The notes: generated from the letters alone by a model not told the origin. 64,000 nt of DNA from Azospirillum lipoferum (GCF_024170005.1 NZ_JALJXJ010000010.1:62001-126000); one strand, 5' to 3'; positions 1 to 8,608 are shown, counted from the first letter of the stretch. A program made the numbers and translations.

Positions 1-375
1 GGGCGCAGCGTGCCGGGCGACCTCTACGAGCTGTTCCCGGTGCTGCTGGAGATGAAGGGCCGGCGCGGCGGCAACCTGTCGGGCGGCCAGCAGCAGCAGC
101 TTGCCATCGCCCGCGCCCTGGCGACCAAGCCGAAGGTCCTGCTGCTGGACGAGCCGACCGAAGGCATCCAGCCCTCGATCATCCGCGAGATGGCCCGGAC
201 CCTGCGCCGCATCCGCGACGAGAAGGGGTTGAGCATCATCGTGTCGGAACAGGTGCTGAGCTTCGCACTCGACATCGCCGACCGCGTGCTGGTGATCGAG
301 AACGGCGAGATCGTCCATGAGGACAGCCGCGACCGGATCGACGAGGCGAAGGTCGCGCGGCTGCTGTCGGTCTGA
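1..375 (+). CDS. urtE: UrtE-like urea/amide ABC transporter ATPase (5' truncated)
   Basis: This is the C-terminal 124 codons of a branched-chain/urea-type ABC ATPase; the gene begins before the window, so the Walker A motif is not visible. The signature motif LSGGQQQQLAIARAL, the Walker B LLLDEPTEGIQPS and the downstream switch region are present. The QQQQ signature and the EGIQPSII wording are typical of UrtE, the second ATPase of the urea transporter UrtABCDE, and of the related FmdDEF short-chain amide transporter of methylotrophs. It would energise import of urea, formamide or similar amides across the inner membrane. The receptor fusion and formamidase that follow on the same strand support an amide-uptake operon. 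Family assignment is firm; the choice between urea and amide is inference. Confidence 0.9.
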   Translation, partial: GRSVPGDLYELFPVLLEMKGRRGGNLSGGQQQQLAIARALATKPKVLLLDEPTEGIQPSIIREMARTLRRIRDEKGLSIIVSEQVLSFALDIADRVLVIENGEIVHEDSRDRIDEAKVARLLSV

Positions 376-429
376 CCGCCGCCTTCATCCCTTTCCGCAT
401 CCCGCCTCTCCACCACAGAGGGAAGCGCC

Positions 430-2847
430 ATGTCTGCTGCGAAGTCCGCATCCACCGCCTGTGCCGTGGTCGCCCTGCTGTCCGCCATGGCGGTGCCGCT
501 GACCGGCTCGACCGGCGTGGCAACCGCCGGCCTTGTCGTTTCCGCAGCGCTGGCCGGCGCCGCCGCCGCCTTCGTGCACCGACGGGACGCAGCACTCGGT
601 CCGCTCGGCGCCCGCGCCGCGGCGCTGTCCGGTTCGGGCGGTGAAGCGGGCGGCGACCCGGTGCGGGAGCTTGCCGACGCGCTCGACCGCATCGCCGCCG
701 CTGCGGAGCTGCGCGACGCGCGGGAAGCGGAGCGCGAGGTCGAGCGCAAGGCGACCGAGGAGCGCGCCGCCCGGCTGGAGGCGCTGACCCGTGCCTTCGA
801 GAGCAAGGTCGGCCGGCTGGTGCAGACCGTCTCGTCGGCCGCCCGCGAGATGACCGGCACCGCCACGGCGATGAGCGAAACCGCCGAGCGCAGCAACCGG
901 TTGTCCACGGCGATGTCGCAATCCTCGGCCCAGGCGTCGATGAACGTCCAGACCGTGGCGACGGCGACCGAGGAGCTGTCGGCCTCGATCCAGGAGATCG
1001 GCCGGCAGGTCGCATCCTCGGCCGCCATCGCCGGCAAGGCGGTCGCCGATACCCGCCGCACCGACGCGGTGGTGCAGAGCCTGGCCGACAGCGCCGGGCG
1101 GATCGGGCAGGTCATCGGGCTGATCCAGGGCATCGCCGGCCAGACCAACCTGCTGGCGCTGAACGCGACCATCGAGGCGGCGCGGGCGGGGGAGGCCGGC
1201 AAGGGCTTCGCCGTCGTCGCCAGCGAGGTCAAGACGCTGGCCAACCAGACAGCCAGGGCGACGGAGGACATCGCCACCCAGGTCGGCGCCATCCAGTCGG
1301 CGACGGCCGAGGCGGTGGCCGCCATCCGCTCCATCGCCGGCACCATCGCCGAGATCAACGAGATCGCCGCCGCCATCGCCGCCGCGGTCGAGCAGCAGGG
1401 GGCGGCCACCGGCGAGATCGCCCGCAACGTGCAGGAGGCCGCGCGCGGCACCGAAAGCGTGGCATCCAACATCGCCGGCGTCTCGGACGCGGCGTCCGAC
1501 ACCGGCATGGCGGCCGGGCAGGTGCTGGGCGTCGCCTCCCAGGTCGCCGGCCATGCCGACGAGCTGAGCCGGGAGGTCAACAATTTCCTGGCGGAGGTCA
1601 GTCTGCAATCGGCGCTGCGCCGCCGCGCCTCGGTCGCCGGGCGGATGGCGGCGGCCACGGTGCGGCGCACGCGGGGGCTGGCTGCCGGCGCGCCGGCCAC
1701 CGCCGCGGTGAACAGGAGCGGCATCGCCGTCACCGACGAGGCGGTGAAGGTCGGCATCCTCCATTCCGCCACCGGCACCATGGCGCTGAGCGAGGGCGGG
1801 TCGATCCAGGCGGAGATGCTGGCGATCCAGCAGATCAACGAGGCCGGCGGCGTGCTGGGCCGGCGGATCGAGATCGTCCAGGAGGACGGCGCCAGCGACT
1901 GGCCGACCTTCGCCGGCCGCGCCGACAAGCTGCTGGCGCAGGACAGGGTGGCGGCGATCTTCGGCTGCTGGACCTCGGCCTCGCGCAAGGAGGTGCTGCC
2001 GGTGCTGGAGAAGCGCGACGGCCTGCTCTACTACCCGACCTTCTACGAGGGGCTGGAGCAGTCGAAACACGTCATCTACACCGGGCAGGAGGCGACGCAG
2101 CAGATCCTGGCCGGGCTGGACTGGGTGATGCGCGAGAAGGGGGCGAAGAGCTTCTTCCTGGTCGGGTCGGACTATATCTGGCCGCGCGCCTCCAACGCCA
2201 TCGCCCGCCGCCACATCGAGGCCAAGGGCTGCCGCGTCGTCGGCGAGGAGTATGCCGAACTCGGCGACACCCGTTTCGAGACCATCGTCGCGCGCATCAG
2301 GGCGGCCCGGCCCGACGTGATCTACGCCATCGTCGTCGGCGGGTCGAACGTCGCCTTCTACAAGCAGCTGAAGGCCGCCGGGATCGAGCTGGACCGCCAG
2401 ATCCTGATGACCAACAGCGTCACCGAGGACGAAATGATGGGCATCGGCGGCGACAACATCGCCGGCGCCTTCACCTGCGCCAAATATTTCCAGAGCCTGG
2501 AGTTGCCGGCCAACCGCGCCTTCGTCGCCGCCTTCAAGGCGATGTGGGGGGCGGACAGCGTCATCGGCGACGTCACCCACAACGCCTATCTCGGCCCCTG
2601 GCTGTGGAAGCTGGCGGTGGAGAAGGCCGGCAGCTTCGACGTGGCGCGCGTCGTCGCCGCCTCGCCCGGCATCGAGTTCGCCGGGGCGCCGGCCGGGCCC
2701 CTGCGCATCCACGAGAACCATCACCTCTGGACCCGGACCCGCATCGGCCGCGCCCGGCGCGACGGCCAGTTCGACCTGGTCTTCGAGACACGGGACCTGA
2801 TCGAGCCGAACCCCTTCCCGGACGGCTTCCGGGAACTGGCGGCCTGA
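430..2847 (+). CDS. Chemoreceptor signalling domain fused to UrtA-like urea/amide-binding domain
   Basis: The 805-residue protein starts with two hydrophobic segments (about residues 8-27 and 30-50) and a charged helical stretch (about 60-120). A methyl-accepting chemotaxis signalling domain follows (about 120-400); its conserved hairpin GQTNLLALNATIEAARAGEA lies near residue 237. From about residue 439 to the end it matches urea/amide periplasmic binding proteins (UrtA/AmiC type), beginning VKVGILHSATGTMALSE and including GCWTSASRKEVLPV and LLYYPTFYEG. The binding domain has no signal peptide and lies after the cytoplasmic signalling domain. With two membrane spans it should therefore be cytoplasmic, the reverse of ordinary receptors. 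The gene lies between a urtE-like gene and fmdA. I infer a receptor or regulator for urea/formamide. The ATG at 430 has a GAGGGA ribosome-binding site. Confidence 0.85.
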   Translation: MSAAKSASTACAVVALLSAMAVPLTGSTGVATAGLVVSAALAGAAAAFVHRRDAALGPLGARAAALSGSGGEAGGDPVRELADALDRIAAAAELRDAREAEREVERKATEERAARLEALTRAFESKVGRLVQTVSSAAREMTGTATAMSETAERSNRLSTAMSQSSAQASMNVQTVATATEELSASIQEIGRQVASSAAIAGKAVADTRRTDAVVQSLADSAGRIGQVIGLIQGIAGQTNLLALNATIEAARAGEAGKGFAVVASEVKTLANQTARATEDIATQVGAIQSATAEAVAAIRSIAGTIAEINEIAAAIAAAVEQQGAATGEIARNVQEAARGTESVASNIAGVSDAASDTGMAAGQVLGVASQVAGHADELSREVNNFLAEVSLQSALRRRASVAGRMAAATVRRTRGLAAGAPATAAVNRSGIAVTDEAVKVGILHSATGTMALSEGGSIQAEMLAIQQINEAGGVLGRRIEIVQEDGASDWPTFAGRADKLLAQDRVAAIFGCWTSASRKEVLPVLEKRDGLLYYPTFYEGLEQSKHVIYTGQEATQQILAGLDWVMREKGAKSFFLVGSDYIWPRASNAIARRHIEAKGCRVVGEEYAELGDTRFETIVARIRAARPDVIYAIVVGGSNVAFYKQLKAAGIELDRQILMTNSVTEDEMMGIGGDNIAGAFTCAKYFQSLELPANRAFVAAFKAMWGADSVIGDVTHNAYLGPWLWKLAVEKAGSFDVARVVAASPGIEFAGAPAGPLRIHENHHLWTRTRIGRARRDGQFDLVFETRDLIEPNPFPDGFRELAA

Positions 2848-2901
2848 GTCCTCCCGCCTTCCCCCGTCACCCATCAGTCCACCAATAAGGAAGAGCAAAC
2901 C

Positions 2902-4134
2902 ATGGCTGACACCCTGATCAAGGCCGACCTGTCGCAGTCTCCCTACGAGAACGACATGATCCACAACCGCTGGCATCCGGACATCCCCATGGCGGTGACG
3001 GTGAAGCCGGGCGACGACTTCATCCTGGAATGCTACGACTGGACCGGCGGCCAGATCAAAAACGACGACGATGCCGCCGACGTGCGCGACGTCGACCTCA
3101 GCCAGGTCCATTTCCTGTCCGGCCCGGTCGGGGTCGAGGGGGCGGAGCCGGGCGACCTGCTGGTGGTTGATCTGCTGGACATCGGCGCCTTCCCGCAGCA
3201 GCAGTGGGGCTTCAACGGCTTCTTCTCCAAGCAGAACGGCGGCGGCTTCCTGACCGAGCACTTCCCGCTGGCCCAGAAGTCGATCTGGGACTTCGAGGGC
3301 ATGTTCACCAAGTCGCGTCACATCCCCGGCGTGCGCTTCGCCGGGCTGATCCATCCCGGCCTGATCGGCTGCCTGCCGTCGCACGACCTGCTGGCCAAGT
3401 GGAACAAGCGCGAGCAGGCGCTGATCGACACCAACCCGACCCGCGTCCCCGGCCTCGCCAACCCGCCCTACGCCCCGACCGCCCATATGGGCCGGCTGAA
3501 GGGCGACGCCCGCGACAAGGCGGCGGCGGAGGGGGCCCGCACCGTGCCGCCGCGCGAGCATGGCGGCAACTGCGACATCAAGGATCTGTCGCGCGGTTCG
3601 CGCATCTATTTCCCGGTCTATGTGAAGGGTGCCGGCCTGTCGATGGGCGACCTGCATTTCAGCCAGGGCGACGGCGAGATCACCTTCTGCGGCGCCATCG
3701 AGATGGCGGGCTGGGCTCATCTGAAGGTGAACCTGATCAAGGACGGCATGGCGAAGTACGGGATCAGGAATCCGATCTTCAAGCCGAGCCCGATCGTCCC
3801 GACCTACAACGACTACCTGATCTTCGAGGGCATCTCGGTCGACGAGGCGGGCGAGCAGCATTACCTGGACGTCCATGTCGCCTACCGGCAGGCCTGCCTG
3901 AACGCCATCGAATACCTGAAGAAGTTCGGCTATTCCGGCGCCCAGGCCTATTCGATCCTCGGCACCGCCCCGGTGCAGGGCCACATCAGCGGCGTGGTCG
4001 ACGTCCCCAACGCCTGCGCCACCCTGTTCCTGCCGACGCAGATCTTCGACTTCGACATCACTCCGAACGCCGACGGCCCGACCAAGTTCATCAGCGGCGA
4101 CATCGACATGCCGATCGCGCCGGACCGCGTGTAA
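2902..4134 (+). CDS. fmdA: Formamidase
   Basis: This 410-residue protein belongs to the acetamidase/formamidase family and resembles methylotroph FmdA across its length. It hydrolyses formamide, and possibly other short amides, to ammonia and the acid in the cytoplasm. Visible family hallmarks include HNRWHPDIP near the start, the HGGNCDIKDLSRGS segment (about residue 215) and the GDLHFSQGDGEI segment (about residue 250). A second, shorter family member lies at 29489-30517. An AAGGA ribosome-binding site precedes the ATG. It follows the receptor/urea-binding fusion by 54 bases and precedes fmdB by 22, so it very likely lies in the amide-utilisation operon, supplying nitrogen from imported amides. 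Confidence 0.93.
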   Translation: MADTLIKADLSQSPYENDMIHNRWHPDIPMAVTVKPGDDFILECYDWTGGQIKNDDDAADVRDVDLSQVHFLSGPVGVEGAEPGDLLVVDLLDIGAFPQQQWGFNGFFSKQNGGGFLTEHFPLAQKSIWDFEGMFTKSRHIPGVRFAGLIHPGLIGCLPSHDLLAKWNKREQALIDTNPTRVPGLANPPYAPTAHMGRLKGDARDKAAAEGARTVPPREHGGNCDIKDLSRGSRIYFPVYVKGAGLSMGDLHFSQGDGEITFCGAIEMAGWAHLKVNLIKDGMAKYGIRNPIFKPSPIVPTYNDYLIFEGISVDEAGEQHYLDVHVAYRQACLNAIEYLKKFGYSGAQAYSILGTAPVQGHISGVVDVPNACATLFLPTQIFDFDITPNADGPTKFISGDIDMPIAPDRV

Positions 4135-4156
4135 CCGGGGAAGGGGAGGCGACGCC

Positions 4157-4504
4157 ATGCCGATGTACGACTATGAGTGCCCGACCTGCGGCGACTTCAC
4201 CGAGATGCGGCCGATGGCGGAAAGCAGCCTGCCGCAGCCCTGCCCCTACTGTGAGGTGCCGTCGCCGCGGGTGATCCGCATGGCGCCGGCCTTCTCCACC
4301 GTCTCCGCCGCGACGCGGACGGCGCACGCCACCAACGAGCGCAGCGCCGACCGGCCGAGCCTGCTGTCGGAGGTCGGGCCGAAGCATAAGCACGGCCCCG
4401 GCTGCGGCTGCGGAAGCGGCGGCGGAAAGGGGCGGTCGGTGCTGCGCACCCCCGACGGGGCGAAGGGGTTTCCGACGGCAAGGCCGTGGATGATCAGCCA
4501 CTGA
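4157..4504 (+). CDS. fmdB: FmdB-family zinc-ribbon protein
   Basis: This 115-residue protein starts MPMYDYECPTCGDFTEM, with a second CPYC pair at about residue 32, giving the CxxC...CxxC zinc ribbon of the FmdB family. The C-terminal part is poorly conserved and carries a second metal-rich patch, HKHGPGCGCGSGGG (about residues 74-87), which could bind another metal. FmdB was named as a putative regulator of formamidase genes; its biochemical function is not settled. It sits immediately after fmdA with a GGGGAGG ribosome-binding site, as in known fmd clusters, so co-expression is very likely. Confidence 0.88.
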   Translation: MPMYDYECPTCGDFTEMRPMAESSLPQPCPYCEVPSPRVIRMAPAFSTVSAATRTAHATNERSADRPSLLSEVGPKHKHGPGCGCGSGGGKGRSVLRTPDGAKGFPTARPWMISH

Positions 4505-4838
4505 CCCATCAGGAACGGAGGCACCATCAACTTGTCGGCCGACTGGTCGCCGGGGCCTCCGATGGGGACACGGAAAGAGCAGGATGGCGCCCCGCCGGCC
4601 GCGCAATCACCCGATCGTCCGGGATCGAACCGCTTTGCCTTCCGCGCGGATCGTGGGCGCCGTCCAGGGTGGCTGCATCGGTTCCGTCAGGTGTAGCGCC
4701 AAGTGTCAGAGCTTGTTCGTGACGGGCTCGTCCTGACCGGTGCTGTGCGGGATGCTACTTTAAGCTGAACAGGGGTGTGCGCCGGGTAGCCGGTCTGGTA
4801 GGGCTGTGAGCGTCGTCAACAGCTCCTGGGAGCTGGGA
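4505..4838. other. Intergenic region between fmdB and the IS element
   Basis: No supported gene is seen here. A + strand reading frame (4486-4722) overlaps the fmdB 3' end, has no ribosome-binding site and resembles nothing I recognise. Some of this DNA may be residue from the insertion event next door. Confidence 0.5.
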
Positions 4839-4874
4839 GGTCGTGTCCCAGGAGGTGGTGTAGGAACTGTGGGG

Positions 4875-4923
4875 AACCGGCCCGCCACAGCGCCCTTCTC
4901 TGGCTGGCGTAGGCGGGCCGGTT
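4875..4923 (+). other. Long hairpin upstream of transposase
   Basis: Perfect 12-bp inverted repeat AACCGGCCCGCC (4875-4886) and GGCGGGCCGGTT (4912-4923) separated by 25 bases, just inside the left IS end and before the transposase start. Such hairpins near IS ends can limit transcription entering from outside; that role is inferred. Confidence 0.5.
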
Positions 4924-5000
4924 ATCCATAGCGGGCGGTCACCATGGTTCTTCGGTGGAGTCTGGTCACCACAACACAACCTCGACCGAGGGTGACCACG

Positions 5001-5982
5001 ATGACCGACAAGATGATGGCGCTTCGCGCGATGCTTGAGAAGGGCATGGATGCCGATGTTCTGCGCGAAATGATCGGCTTTGCCGCCGAGCGGCGCATTC
5101 CCAAACTGCGCAGGGGTTCTTACTTTTCCGGCTTTCTGGAGCCACGGCGGATGGCCGAAAAGGCGCTGACGGCGGTGATCCAGGAGGCCTATATCCAAGG
5201 CATCTCGACCCGCTCGGTGGACGATCTGGTCCAGGCGATGGGAATGTCCGGCATCTCCAGGAGCCAGGTCAGCCGGTTGTGCGCCGAGATCGATGAGCGG
5301 GTGAAGACCTTCCTCGGCCGCCCCATCGAGGGCGACGGGCCCTGCCTGTGGTTGGATGCCACGTATGTGAAGGTTCGCCAGAACGGGCGCATCGTCCGCC
5401 GTCACCATCGCCGTGGCGGTCAACAGCGACGGCCGCCGCGAGGTGCTGGGGATGGACATCGGGCCGTCGGAGGCGAAGACCTTCTGGATCGAGTTCCTGC
5501 GTAAGCTCAAGCGCCGGGGGCTGAACGGCGTCAAGCTGGTGATCTCCGATGCCCATGCCGGCAAGAGCGGGCGCCGTGTCGTGGCGGCCTTCATCGCCAC
5601 TGCTTTCGCGCAGGATGATGCGGCATCCGCACGCACGCAGTGGCGGCAAGTGGCCGATCAGGTCCGGGCCAAGCTGCCGAAGCCGGCGGCGCTGATGGGT
5701 GAGGCGGAAGAAGACGTCCTGGCCTACATGACCTTTCCCAGGGAGCACCGCGCCAAGATCCACTCGACCAACCCGATTGAACGCCTCAACGGCGAGATCG
5801 AGCGACGCACCGAGGTCGTGGGTATATTTCCCAACGAGGAAGCGATTACGCGCCTCATCGGCGCCATCCTCTTGGAGCAGAATGACGAGTGGGCCGTTCA
5901 GCGGGCGCGATACATGACCCGGGAAACCATCGCCCCGCTCGGCGATCATCTCCTTGCCAGTTTGCCTGCCGTGGCCGCCTGA
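5001..5982 (+). pseudogene. IS256-family transposase, frameshifted and internally deleted
   Basis: The first part (MTDKMMALRAMLEKGMDAD..., from 5001) reads in one frame through LWLDATYVKVRQNGRIV, with the first catalytic Asp in LDATY. Near 5397 the match moves to another frame and continues AVNSDGRREVLGMDIGPSEA to the end, including STNPIERLNGEIERRTEVVG, which holds the catalytic Glu. A second lesion joins VISDAH directly to AGKSGRRVV. Intact relatives have about 30 residues here (a segment with WQRCRVHF), so an in-frame deletion occurred, probably between similar GATGCCCATGCC-like sequences. Two independent lesions make an active transposase very unlikely. Confidence 0.88.
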
Positions 5983-6053
5983 CAATCCCGGCCAGACCAG
6001 CCGGAGGCCATGAGCGCCTTTCCGCTCCTACACCACGGCCAGGGGTACGATCC

Positions 6054-6089
6054 GTTTCAAGCGATTCCGCTTGCAACGATCACACTCTA
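6054..6089 (-). repeat. 3'-end palindromic repeat, copy A (truncated)
   Basis: Read on the - strand it begins TAGAGTGTGATCG and contains the palindrome core CAAGCGGAATCGCTTG. Similarity to copies at 27889-27960 and 29386-29491 stops about one base from the IS256 right end, as if the insertion cut the repeat. Its first three bases are the TAG stop codon of the HxlR-family gene at 6087-6479. Confidence 0.75.
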
Positions 6090-6479
6090 GATCTCGTCCT
6101 CGAACCCCATGTGCCTTCTCGACTCATCGTAAGCACGTTGCGCCTCTGCCAGCTTCGTTCCGTTGGCGAGCGACCAGCTGTAAAGCGCGGCGAAGGGTTC
6201 GCGCAGCGAGGCGCCAAGGGCCGTGATCGTGTACTCGACGCCGACCGGCTGCGTCGGGAGTATTCTGCGGCTGATGAGACCGTTCCGCTCCAACCGCTTC
6301 AGGGCATCCGAAAGCGCCTTGTGGGTGATGCCGTCGAGGCGACGTTTCAGGTCGTTGAACCGCGCCGGCTGCGTGCATAGGACGCTGAGGATCAGCACGG
6401 TCCACTTGTTGGCGATCTGTTCGAGGATGGGCCGCGTCACGGCCACGTCGAGCGGCAGTTCAAGCGCATCTGCGGACAT
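6087..6479 (-). CDS. HxlR-family transcriptional regulator
   Basis: A 130-residue winged-helix protein of the HxlR/MarR-like family. The hallmark segment IANKWTVLILSVL is at about residues 22-34, followed by the recognition-helix region FNDLKRRLDGITHKALSDAL and the wing VGVEYTITALG. Family members are dimeric repressors or activators that often sense reactive aldehydes, quinones or redox state. The gene is divergent from the SDR gene at 6576, with 96 bases between them. That gap contains a perfect 12-bp inverted repeat, the likely operator, so autoregulation and control of the SDR are plausible. A GGAGG ribosome-binding site precedes the start. The stop codon lies in the palindromic repeat. 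Confidence 0.9.
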   Translation of the reverse strand: MSADALELPLDVAVTRPILEQIANKWTVLILSVLCTQPARFNDLKRRLDGITHKALSDALKRLERNGLISRRILPTQPVGVEYTITALGASLREPFAALYSWSLANGTKLAEAQRAYDESRRHMGFEDEI

Positions 6480-6493
6480 GGGTATACGCCTCC

Positions 6494-6533
6494 ATATCTA
6501 GGCACTACTAGGTGCGTTCTTGTGCCTAGATAT
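6494..6533. promoter_or_regulatory. Probable HxlR operator
   Basis: Perfect inverted repeat ATATCTAGGCAC (6494-6505) and GTGCCTAGATAT (6522-6533) with a 16-base spacer that itself holds a partial repeat (TAGGTGC). It sits between divergent hxlR-like and SDR genes, the standard position for an operator of this regulator family. Binding is inferred from position and symmetry. Confidence 0.65.
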
Positions 6534-6575
6534 AGGAATGATACCGTTATGTCATCACTTCCGATGTGAGGACAT

Positions 6576-7301
6576 ATGGGCAGGCTTTCAGGGAAGATCG
6601 CCGTCGTCGTCGGCGGCCATGACGGCATCGGCGGCGCCATCGCGCGACGCTTCGCAGAGGAGGGCGCCACGGTCTATGCGACCAGCCGCCGTGCCGAAGA
6701 GGGCGACGTGGGCCACGGTGCCGGCACGCTGCGCGCGCGCCGCGTCGATGCTTCCGACGTGCCAGCGCTCGCCGCCTTCTTCGAGGCGGTGCGCAACGAG
6801 GCCGGACGGGTGGACGTGCTCGCCGTCAGCGCCGGCATCTCCGAGTTCGCGACCCTCGATACAATCGGCGAGGATCATTTCGACCGGACGTTCGGTCTCA
6901 ATGTGCGCGCGCTTCTGTTCGCCGCCAAGGCCGCGACCGCGATCATGCCGGACGGCGGCTCAGTGGTGCTGGTGGGCTCGATTGCCGACAGGATCGGCAC
7001 CAAGGGCTATGGCGTCTACGGGGCGACCAAGGCGGCGGTGCGCTCGTTCGCGCGCACCTGGGCCAACGAGCTTGCTCCCCGCAACATCCGCGTCAACGTC
7101 GTGGCGCCGGGACCAACCGACACCGCCATGATGGCGGCGACGTCCGACGAGGTGCGCGAGACGCTGACGAAGCTGATCCCGCTGGGCCGCATGGGCCGGG
7201 CCGACGAAGTGGCCTCCGCCGCGCTATTCCTCGCCAGCGAGGAGGCGAGCTTCATCACTGGGGCCGAGCTGCCGGTCGATGGCGGAATGGCGCAGGTCTG
7301 A
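6576..7301 (+). CDS. SDR-family oxidoreductase
   Basis: A 241-residue classical short-chain dehydrogenase/reductase. The nucleotide-binding motif is VVGGHDGIGGAIA near the N terminus, where the usual TGxxxGIG threonine is Val. The catalytic serine is in VLVGSIADRIG, and YGATKAA supplies the Tyr-x-x-x-Lys pair. PVDGGMAQV closes the protein, as in many 3-oxoacyl-reductase-like SDRs. An Arg in the first loop (SRR) suggests NADP(H) preference. The substrate cannot be read from sequence. It heads a same-strand group with a secreted hydrolase and a CurA-type reductase, and is divergent from the HxlR-type regulator. That arrangement is common for stress-inducible detoxification genes. Confidence 0.88.
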   Translation: MGRLSGKIAVVVGGHDGIGGAIARRFAEEGATVYATSRRAEEGDVGHGAGTLRARRVDASDVPALAAFFEAVRNEAGRVDVLAVSAGISEFATLDTIGEDHFDRTFGLNVRALLFAAKAATAIMPDGGSVVLVGSIADRIGTKGYGVYGATKAAVRSFARTWANELAPRNIRVNVVAPGPTDTAMMAATSDEVRETLTKLIPLGRMGRADEVASAALFLASEEASFITGAELPVDGGMAQV

Positions 7302-7327
7302 TCCCGCCAAAAAGAGAAAGACGCACC

Positions 7328-8551
7328 ATGACCCATTCCTCATCGTGGATGGCCCGGCCCCTCGCAACTGCCTTCCTCGCCCTCGCGCTCGGCGCCACCA
7401 GCCTTTCTCCGGTTGCGGTGGCCGATGCCGGCCCTTCGCCGATCGCGCTGCGGTCGGTGACGGCGCAGCCGGCGGTCCCTGGCGTCAACGCCGATATCCG
7501 ACTCCTGCACCACACCATGCTCGGCGTCGGTGGACAGCCGGTGCCGGCCACCACGCTGCTGCTGACGCCGAAGGGCGCGCCTCCGGTGGGCGGTTGGCCG
7601 ATCGTCGCCTGGGAACACGGCACGACCACGCCGGGACAGAAGACGTGCGCGCCGAGCCAGACCGCAGAACTGGACGGCGGCCTGACCCGCGACGGGTTCA
7701 AGAGCGATTATGCCTGGCAGATCGGCCAGTTCGTCGACGCGGACTATGCCGTGGTCGCGCCTGACCTCGAAGGGCTTGGCCCCGATGCGACCACTCCATA
7801 CCCCTATTACAGCCTGTCGAGCCTTGCCCGCTCGCTGATCGCGGGGGTCGTGACGGCGCGCGCGTCGGAACCACGCCTGTCGGACCGCTGGGCGGTCGTC
7901 GGCCATTCGGACGGCGGCCACGGCGTCCTGGGCGTCGAGGCGCTTGCGAGGGAAGCCACGGGTCTTGCCTTCGTCGGCACGGTCGCCTCGGCGCCCTACG
8001 TCGCGATCGAAGCTCACGCCGCGCGCTTCGGAGCGGACGGCAGGGCGGCGTCGAGCCAAGCGGCTGCGCAGCAGCGACTGATGATGCAGCAGTTCCAAGG
8101 CGCGCTGATGGCGACCGGCCTGAAGGCCGCACAGCCATCCTTCGATGAGGCGTCGATCATGGGATCGGACCTTGCCGCGACGCTGCAGCACTTCCGCTCG
8201 CTTTGCTCGGTCGCGGCGATCGGGGTCATTGGCGAGGCGGTGAAGGCGAAAGGCAGCGCCTTCCAGGGGTTGAACGCCGATTGGGCCAACCAGCCGCAGA
8301 TGCACGCCTTCCTGGCCGCCAATGATCCGGCGGTGGCGCCGGGCTTTGTGTTGCGCCAACCCGTCCTGATCGTCCAAGGCAATGCCGACCCGTTCGTGCT
8401 TGAGGCGCTTCAGACGCCGTTCGCGGACAAGCTGAAGGCCGATGGCGCGCCTCTCACCTACAAGGTCTACGACGGCGCGGACCACTTCAGCATCATCCGC
8501 CTGGCCAACGCCGACGTGCTGGACTTCCTGCACCAGCAGTTCGCCCGTTGA
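7328..8551 (+). CDS. Secreted alpha/beta hydrolase (secretory-lipase-like)
   Basis: This 407-residue protein has an N-terminal signal peptide (hydrophobic ATAFLALALGATSL, probable cleavage after the ADA near residue 34). An alpha/beta-hydrolase fold follows. GHSDGGHG (about residue 195) is the nucleophile elbow with Ser as nucleophile; VLIVQGNADPFV and GADHFSI near the C terminus place the likely acid and catalytic His. The EHGTTTPGQ and APDLEGLG segments resemble secretory lipases and related esterases. It probably hydrolyses an ester in the periplasm or outside the cell; the substrate is unknown. It starts 26 bases after the SDR and is probably cotranscribed. Confidence 0.82.
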   Translation: MTHSSSWMARPLATAFLALALGATSLSPVAVADAGPSPIALRSVTAQPAVPGVNADIRLLHHTMLGVGGQPVPATTLLLTPKGAPPVGGWPIVAWEHGTTTPGQKTCAPSQTAELDGGLTRDGFKSDYAWQIGQFVDADYAVVAPDLEGLGPDATTPYPYYSLSSLARSLIAGVVTARASEPRLSDRWAVVGHSDGGHGVLGVEALAREATGLAFVGTVASAPYVAIEAHAARFGADGRAASSQAAAQQRLMMQQFQGALMATGLKAAQPSFDEASIMGSDLAATLQHFRSLCSVAAIGVIGEAVKAKGSAFQGLNADWANQPQMHAFLAANDPAVAPGFVLRQPVLIVQGNADPFVLEALQTPFADKLKADGAPLTYKVYDGADHFSIIRLANADVLDFLHQQFAR

Positions 8552-8608
8552 TCCGCAACGCGCCGGCCCCGGCGCCGGCACGCCAACCCGACTGCACGGG
8601 GACCATCC

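Larger units (their letters stand above)
4839..6052 (+). mobile_element. Degenerate IS256-family insertion sequence
   Basis: About 1.2 kb is bounded by imperfect terminal inverted repeats: left end 4839-4866 (contains GGTGGTGTAGGA) and right end 6025-6052 (contains TCCTACACCAC), with roughly 21 of 28 positions matching. A decayed IS256-type transposase lies inside. Members of this family are about 1.3-1.4 kb, and the shortfall fits the internal deletion in the transposase. No clear target-site duplication flanks the proposed ends, so the exact boundaries are uncertain or rearranged. The right end lies against a palindromic repeat copy at 6054-6089. Confidence 0.75.

Noticed and set aside
385..4158. 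A very long open - strand frame opposite the receptor fusion and fmdA
   Set aside because: High GC content opens frames opposite real genes. The translation is rich in Arg, Gly and Asp without domains, while the + strand carries clear families.
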